Shown one piece after another: positions 59,513 to 64,000 of a stretch of DNA of 64,000 nucleotides (within the stretch, counting starts at the first letter, position 1; every line of letters starts with the position of its first letter). The stretch comes from Sphingobium yanoikuyae (lineage in GTDB: Bacteria; Pseudomonadota; Alphaproteobacteria; Sphingomonadales; Sphingomonadaceae). Both the position numbers and the translations under genes were made by a program. Below the pieces are notes generated by a model. It searched no databases and had not been told where the DNA came from. It saw only the letters and a list, made by a program, of their open reading frames with translations. The stretch is from the NCBI RefSeq assembly GCF_034424525.1, contig NZ_CP139979.1:3993001-4057000 (forward strand). The letters are read 5' to 3'.

Positions 59513-60298
59513 TTGAAGGATAGCGTGCAGACCCGGTTGCTGGGCGAAAGCCGGCGCCTCAAGATATTGGAATGGCTTCAGGAGGAAGGCAGCGCTCGCG
59601 TGCGCGTACTGGCCGAGGCCTTTGGCGTGTCCGAAGTCACCGTGCGGCAGGATCTGGAGAAGCTGGAGGCCGAAGGACATATCGAGCGCGAACATGGCGG
59701 CGCCTTCCTCAAGTCCGTGCCGCAGCAGGTGCGATCGATGGCACTGCAGCATCAGAGCCATCTCGATGCGAAGGAGCGGATCGGCCGGGCCGCCGCCGCG
59801 CTGGTCGGCAATGGCGAAACCATCATCCTGGACAGCGGATCGACGACGACCGCCGTCGCCACCCATCTGCTGGGCCGGCGCGACCTGACGGTCATCACCA
59901 ATGCGCTCAACATCGCGCTGATGCTGGGGGCAGAACCCGGTTTCGAAGTCCATATGACCGGCGGCCATTTCAAGGCCCCCACCCTGTCGCTGTCGGGCGA
60001 ACGATCGGCCGACTATTTCAAGGGCCTCTATGTCCAGCGCCTGTTCCTGGCGACGGCCGCGCTCGATATCGACAATGGCCTGACCTATCCGGCCCTTTCC
60101 GACATCGCGGTCAAGCGCGCGATGATCGGCGCGGCCGAACAGGTCTGCCTGGTCGCCGACAGCAGCAAGATCGGCCAGCGCTCCTTCTCTGCCCTGGGCG
60201 GACTGGAACTGGTCCATGTGCTGATCACCGACGAGGGCATTCGCGACGAGGATCGCAAGGCCATCGAGGCGATCGGCGTCGCCGTCATTACCGCCTGA
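59513..60298 (+). CDS. DeoR/GlpR-family regulator of the apiose operon (inferred)
   Basis: This is a 261-residue protein. The start is TTG 59513, or GTG 59525, which has AAGGA 4 bases upstream and would shorten it by four residues. The DeoR helix-turn-helix is at about residues 20-58 ([22 protein letters not shown]) and the sugar-phosphate sensor fold has [20 protein letters not shown] and LVADSSKIG. These regulators respond to phosphorylated sugars, so apulose 4-phosphate or a downstream product is the natural guess. It is divergent from the transketolase operon and followed by the isomerase. Confidence 0.85.
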   Translation: MKDSVQTRLLGESRRLKILEWLQEEGSARVRVLAEAFGVSEVTVRQDLEKLEAEGHIEREHGGAFLKSVPQQVRSMALQHQSHLDAKERIGRAAAALVGNGETIILDSGSTTTAVATHLLGRRDLTVITNALNIALMLGAEPGFEVHMTGGHFKAPTLSLSGERSADYFKGLYVQRLFLATAALDIDNGLTYPALSDIAVKRAMIGAAEQVCLVADSSKIGQRSFSALGGLELVHVLITDEGIRDEDRKAIEAIGVAVITA

Positions 60299-60318
60299 CC
60301 GCAACAGCGGCAGGCACA

Positions 60319-60336
60319 CGCACGTCGTCGCGTGCG
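60319..60336. other. Small hairpin between the DeoR and isomerase genes
   Basis: CGCACG and CGTGCG pair around TCGTCG in the 70-base gap. There is no T-run, so complete termination is not expected; mRNA processing or weak attenuation is possible. Confidence 0.3.
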
Positions 60337-60368
60337 CAAACCAACCCATTCCACCGGAGAGGATGTTC

Positions 60369-61349
60369 ATGGCCAAGCAGAAATATGGTGCCGGTATCTG
60401 GCACTTCGCCACCTATGTCGACCGCTATGCCACCGATGGCTATGGCCCGGCCCGTTCGCTGATCGAGATGATCGACCTGGCCGGCCAGGTGGAGGATCTG
60501 TCGGTCGTCGACATCAACTATCCCTTTGTCGACCCCAGCCTGTCGCTCGACACGGTCGAGGCAGCGCTCAAGCGGAACAACCTGTCCGTCATCGGCATCA
60601 CCCCGGAAATCTATACAAGGCAATTTGCCCGCGGCGCCTTTACCAACCCCGATCCGGGCATCCGTCGTCTGGCCAACGAAATGGTCAATGACGCGGCCAA
60701 TGTCGTGCGCCGGTTCGGTGCCGACTATGTGAAACTGTGGCCCGGCCAGGATGGCTGGGATTATCCCTTCCAGGTCGACCACCGCCAATTGTGGCAGATG
60801 AGCATGGATGGCGTCGGCGAACTGGCGAGCCAGAATCCGGACCTCAAATTCGTCATCGAATATAAGCCGCGCGAACCCCGCAACCATATGAGCTATGACA
60901 GCGTGGCGCGCACCCTGCTGGGAATCGAGAAGATCGGCCTGCCCAATATCGGCATACTGCTCGACTTCGGCCATTCGCTCTATGGCGGCGAATCCCCGGC
61001 CGACGCGGCACAGCTCGCGATCGACCATGGCCGGTTGTTCGGCATGGACGTGAACGACAATCTGCGCGGCTGGGACGACGACATGATCGCCGGATCGGTC
61101 CATCCGATCGAGCTGTTCGAATTTTTCTACACGCTGCGCAAGAACAAGTGGGACGGCGTCTGGCAGCTCGACCAGTTCCCGTTCCGCGAGGACAGCGTGC
61201 AGGCGGCCAATGCCGCGATCAGCTTCCTAAAGGTGATCGAACGGGCACTCGACAAGCTCGATTTCGCGGCGATGCAGGATGCGCAGGATCGCCAGGATGC
61301 CGTCGCGGCGATGAAGCTGGCCCGCGACGCCCTGTTCACCTCCTACTGA
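60369..61349 (+). CDS. TIM-barrel sugar isomerase, candidate D-apiose isomerase
   Basis: This is a 326-residue protein from ATG 60369, chosen because GGAGAGG at 60356-60362 touches the upstream ATG at 60363 but is 6 bases from this one. It has the xylose-isomerase-like fold with a metal-ligand series: Glu in [10 protein letters not shown], Asp/His in [12 protein letters not shown], Asp in [14 protein letters not shown] and Asp in [11 protein letters not shown]. There is no signal peptide. In the transketolase route of apiose catabolism an isomerase of this superfamily turns D-apiose into D-apulose. Other aldose-ketose pairs (for example L-rhamnose) cannot be ruled out by sequence alone. Confidence 0.75.
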   Translation: MAKQKYGAGIWHFATYVDRYATDGYGPARSLIEMIDLAGQVEDLSVVDINYPFVDPSLSLDTVEAALKRNNLSVIGITPEIYTRQFARGAFTNPDPGIRRLANEMVNDAANVVRRFGADYVKLWPGQDGWDYPFQVDHRQLWQMSMDGVGELASQNPDLKFVIEYKPREPRNHMSYDSVARTLLGIEKIGLPNIGILLDFGHSLYGGESPADAAQLAIDHGRLFGMDVNDNLRGWDDDMIAGSVHPIELFEFFYTLRKNKWDGVWQLDQFPFREDSVQAANAAISFLKVIERALDKLDFAAMQDAQDRQDAVAAMKLARDALFTSY

Positions 61350-61354
61350 GTTCG

Positions 61355-61397
61355 GGAGCAGAGTCCGATCCGACGGCATCGGCTCGGACTCTGCTCC
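61355..61397 (+). terminator. Long hairpin after the isomerase gene
   Basis: GGAGCAGAGTCCGA (61355-61368) pairs perfectly with 61384-61397 (14 bp, 15-base loop), 6 bases after the stop codon. The tail is ATATTCCTGATTT, not a T-run, so termination may be partial. Confidence 0.55.
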
Positions 61398-61413
61398 ATA
61401 TTCCTGATTTGAC

Positions 61414-61440
61414 GCGCTTTCCGTTCAGGCGGGAAAGCGC
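61414..61440. promoter_or_regulatory. Inverted repeat upstream of the GH78 gene
   Basis: GCGCTTTCC and GGAAAGCGC (perfect 9 bp) are separated by 9 bases, 23 bases before the GH78 start. It could be an operator or a 5-prime leader hairpin. Confidence 0.35.
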
Positions 61441-61462
61441 TCCAGCTGCGGAAAGACACGGC

Positions 61463-64000
61463 ATGACCGCCCCCGATACCCGCCTTCGCATCCTTGACCT
61501 GCGCGCCGACTATCTGGTCGAACCGCTGGGGCTGGAGACGCGCCATCCCCGCCTGTCCTGGCGCCTGGAGAGCGATCGACGGGGGGTGATGCAGCGCAGC
61601 TATCGCATTCGCGCCACCGCCGACCGGGACGGCGCACACCTGCTGTGGGACAGCGGCCCGGTCGACAGCGACGCCTGTTTCGACATCCCCTATGGCGGCC
61701 CGCCGCTGCAGTCGATGCAGCGCATCTGGTGGGATGTCGCGATTGTCGACAATCAGGGTGAACAGGCCCAATCCGCGCAGAGCTGGTTCGAGGGCGGGCT
61801 GCTGGCGCCGGAGGACTGGCACGCGGACTGGATCGAGGCCGAGGATGAGGGCGCCGCGGCCGATCGCGCGGCCGGGCTGCAATGGATATGGAGCGCCGAT
61901 CCGCTTGATCCCCGCCCCCACGGCTTCCGGCTCGATTTCGACGCGCCCGCCGACCTGGTCGATGCCGAGATACTGGTCGCGGCGAAGGACAATCTGCTGG
62001 GCGTCTGGCTGAATGGCGAGCCGGCCAGCCTGCCGGACCTCATCTACTGGGGCAGCCTGCTGCCCGCGCGCGGACAGGTGCGCCCCGGACGCAACAGCCT
62101 GTGCCTGCTGGCGACGGCCGATACCAGCGGCTTCTTCCCGGTGGATGGCGGTGCGATGGCGGCCCTGATCCGCCTGCATCGCCGCAATGGCGACATCGAA
62201 CGGCTAGTGAGCGGCAACACCTGGCGGGTGCAGAGCGACCCGACCGAGGGCTGGACCCTGCCCGGCTTTGATGCCCGCAACTGGGATGCGGCCCAACCGT
62301 CGGGATCGCGCTCGCAGGGCGACCCCCGCCCCAAGGAGCCGGGCATCTGCCTGCGCACCCTGTTCACGCCCCGCTCGCCGGTGGTGGCCGCCCGCCTTTA
62401 TGCAACGGCGCTCGGCACCTATGAGGCGCGTATCAACGGCCAGCGCGTGTCCGACCATCTGCTCGCGCCCGAAATCAGCGTCGCGAAGAGCCATATCCTC
62501 TACCAGACCCATGATGTGACCGCGCTGCTGCGCGACGGCGCCAATGCCCTGGCCTTCACGGTGGCGGACGGCTTCTACGCCGGCGCCTTTGGCTGGCGCA
62601 TGGAACGCTATGGCTTTGGCCCCGCGCCGCGCCGGCTGCGCGCCCAGCTGCGCATCGACTATGCCGATGGCACGCAGCAATGGGTCATCACCGGCCGCGA
62701 CTGGCGGATCGGTGGCAGCCCGGTCGTCTATTCCGACATCTATGGCGGCGAATGCCATGATGCACGGCTGGAGCAGTCCGGCTGGGACAGCCCCGATTTC
62801 GACGACAGCGCCTGGCGCACGGTGCGGATCGGGGATGCGCCGCCAGCGCAATTGATCGCCCAGACATCGCCGCCGTTGCGCGCCACGCGCCGCCTGCGCC
62901 CGCTCGCCATGACCGAGCCGGCGCCGGGCCGCTTCCTGTTCGACTTCGGCCAGAATATGCCGGGTTGGGTGGCGCTGCGCGCCCAGGGGCCGGCGGGCCA
63001 GCAGATCAGCCTGCGCTTTGCCGAATTGCTGAACCCCGATGGCACCGCCGACCAGTCCAATCTGCGCCGCGCCGCATGCACCGACCATGTGATCCTGCGC
63101 GGCGATCCCGCCGGCGAGCATTTCGAACCCCGCTTCACCTATCATGGCTTCCGCTATGTCGAGGTGGAGGGATATCCCGGCAGGCCGACGCTCGATGATA
63201 TCGAGGCCGTCGTCGTCCATAGCGATTGCCGTGAAACCGGCGAAATGCAGCTGGCCTCCCCCCTGCTCCAGCAGATCTGGGACAATGCCCTATGGAGCCA
63301 GCGTTCCAATTTCTTCGGCGTACCGACCGACTGTCCCCAGCGCGACGAGCGCATGGGATGGATGGGCGACATCCAGGTTTTCCTGGACGCCGCCGCCTTC
63401 AACATGGAGGTCGATCCCTTCATTCGCCGCTTCCTGCTGGAGGCGCGCGCCGCGCAGCGCCCCGATGGCGCCTATCCGATCGTCGTGCCGCAGCCGCTAT
63501 CCTTCCCCGACGTCGTGACCGCCGGCTGGAGCGAGGCCGGCATCATCCTGCCCCATGGGCTGTGGCGCCGTTATGGCGACACCGCCGTGATCGACGAGAA
63601 TTGGGCCGCGATGGAACAATGGATGGCGTTCGTCGCGCGCAACAATCCCGACCATATCTGGCGCCATGATCGCGGGCTGGACCTGGGCGACTGGCTGTCG
63701 GTCGATGCGATCCAGCCCGATGACGAGACCACGCCCCGCATCCTGTGCGCCACCGCCTATTGGGCCTATAGCGCCCAATTGATGGCAGAGATGGCACAGG
63801 CGTCTGGCCGCGCCGCCGACGCCGCCCGCTACAAAGCGTTGCGCGCGGCGATCGGCGCCGCCTTTGCAGCCGAATTGCTGGACGGTGCAGGCAAGGCCGG
63901 CAATGGCAGCCAGTGCAGCCAGGTGCTGGCGCTGCACATGGGGCTGGTGCCGGCGGAGCAGCAGGCGCAGGCGGCACAGATCCTGGCCCAGGATATTCGC
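61463..64000 (+). CDS. GH78 alpha-L-rhamnosidase (partial, runs off the window)
   Basis: The frame stays open from ATG 61463 to the right edge (846 codons, C-terminus missing). The N-terminal rhamnosidase domains (TRHPRLSWRLESDRRG; QRIWWDVAI) lead into the (alpha/alpha)6 catalytic barrel with the hallmark PTDCPQRDERMGWMGD near residue 623, which contains the catalytic acid Glu. The protein starts MTAPDTRLRILDLRADY, with no signal peptide, unlike GH106 at 36326. It may therefore act in the cytoplasm on short rhamnosides. It follows the isomerase by 113 bases and may be co-regulated. Confidence 0.9.
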   Translation, partial: MTAPDTRLRILDLRADYLVEPLGLETRHPRLSWRLESDRRGVMQRSYRIRATADRDGAHLLWDSGPVDSDACFDIPYGGPPLQSMQRIWWDVAIVDNQGEQAQSAQSWFEGGLLAPEDWHADWIEAEDEGAAADRAAGLQWIWSADPLDPRPHGFRLDFDAPADLVDAEILVAAKDNLLGVWLNGEPASLPDLIYWGSLLPARGQVRPGRNSLCLLATADTSGFFPVDGGAMAALIRLHRRNGDIERLVSGNTWRVQSDPTEGWTLPGFDARNWDAAQPSGSRSQGDPRPKEPGICLRTLFTPRSPVVAARLYATALGTYEARINGQRVSDHLLAPEISVAKSHILYQTHDVTALLRDGANALAFTVADGFYAGAFGWRMERYGFGPAPRRLRAQLRIDYADGTQQWVITGRDWRIGGSPVVYSDIYGGECHDARLEQSGWDSPDFDDSAWRTVRIGDAPPAQLIAQTSPPLRATRRLRPLAMTEPAPGRFLFDFGQNMPGWVALRAQGPAGQQISLRFAELLNPDGTADQSNLRRAACTDHVILRGDPAGEHFEPRFTYHGFRYVEVEGYPGRPTLDDIEAVVVHSDCRETGEMQLASPLLQQIWDNALWSQRSNFFGVPTDCPQRDERMGWMGDIQVFLDAAAFNMEVDPFIRRFLLEARAAQRPDGAYPIVVPQPLSFPDVVTAGWSEAGIILPHGLWRRYGDTAVIDENWAAMEQWMAFVARNNPDHIWRHDRGLDLGDWLSVDAIQPDDETTPRILCATAYWAYSAQLMAEMAQASGRAADAARYKALRAAIGAAFAAELLDGAGKAGNGSQCSQVLALHMGLVPAEQQAQAAQILAQDIR

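Noticed and set aside
1..64000. rRNA, tRNA, CRISPR array or prophage
   Set aside because: Most gaps are under 240 bases; none shows a cloverleaf, spaced direct repeats or phage genes by eye. A tRNA/ncRNA covariance scan would settle small RNAs.

Overview
This window is high-GC DNA (only the promoter gaps are AT-rich) from an alphaproteobacterium, most likely a sphingomonad (Sphingobium, Sphingomonas or Novosphingobium type). Two large TonB-dependent receptors sit beside clustered exported glycoside hydrolases. Start and stop codons overlap (ATGA, GTGA or TGATG) throughout the operons. A palindromic GGGGAGG-type extragenic repeat of the kind common in this group lies at 40494-40630. The species cannot be named from the sequence alone. 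No rRNA, tRNA, CRISPR array, transposase or plasmid replication gene was seen.

Layout. (1) 1-3856: housekeeping and edge genes: a DUF2946-like protein, an APC amino-acid permease, the peptidoglycan editing factor PgeF and a UxuR-like GntR regulator. (2) 4011-10822: a tightly coupled oxidation operon, consisting of a PQQ/heme c alcohol dehydrogenase, a CoxG-like protein and a three-subunit molybdenum hydroxylase (FAD, 2Fe-2S and Mo subunits). The Mo subunit is CO-dehydrogenase-like but has an AYRGPW loop and an extra C-terminal domain. (3) 10819-23650: two divergent transcription units combining two CaiB/BaiF CoA-transferases, a MaoC hydratase, a ribose-type ABC importer, two solute-binding-protein homologues without signal peptides, a Gfo/Idh/MocA dehydrogenase, a 2-keto-3-deoxy-sugar-acid-type SDR, an SGNH esterase and a Tat-exported beta-propeller hydrolase. 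(4) 23886-50010: a polysaccharide or glycoside utilisation island with two GH42, GH127, GH29, GH106, two unassigned clan-A hydrolases, a TonB receptor, two regulators' worth of promoters and a D-lactate dehydrogenase. Embedded in it is a coupled trio of GH127, a RuBisCO-like protein and a DUF1537 kinase. (5) 50150-64000: an MFS permease and a GH140 apiosidase, then TonB receptor 2, an FGGY kinase, a split transketolase, a DeoR regulator and a TIM-barrel sugar isomerase, ending in a GH78 rhamnosidase cut by the window edge.

How the genes work together (inference). Region 5 matches, enzyme for enzyme, the non-oxidative D-apiose route: apiosidase releases apiose, an isomerase makes apulose, an FGGY kinase makes apulose 4-phosphate and a two-subunit transketolase cleaves it. 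Region 4 carries the signature pair of the oxidative D-apionate route (DUF1537 kinase OiaK plus RuBisCO-like OiaX/OiaT). The surrounding rhamnosidases, fucosidase, galactosidases, arabinofuranosidase-type enzyme and esterase fit removal of sugars from rhamnogalacturonan-II-like pectin side chains or from apiose-bearing plant glycosides such as saponins or flavonoids. No pectin backbone lyase or polygalacturonase is present.

Across regions 3-5, AT-rich near-palindromes (core TATGATATT, or ATAATATTATTATAT) sit in the promoter gaps of the CoA-transferase, GH42/GH127, GH42/GH106, TonB receptor 1, clan-A hydrolase/dld and DUF5060/MFS units. This suggests one regulon, probably governed by the FCD-GntR regulator at 47634-48383, with a separate DeoR switch on the apulose operon.
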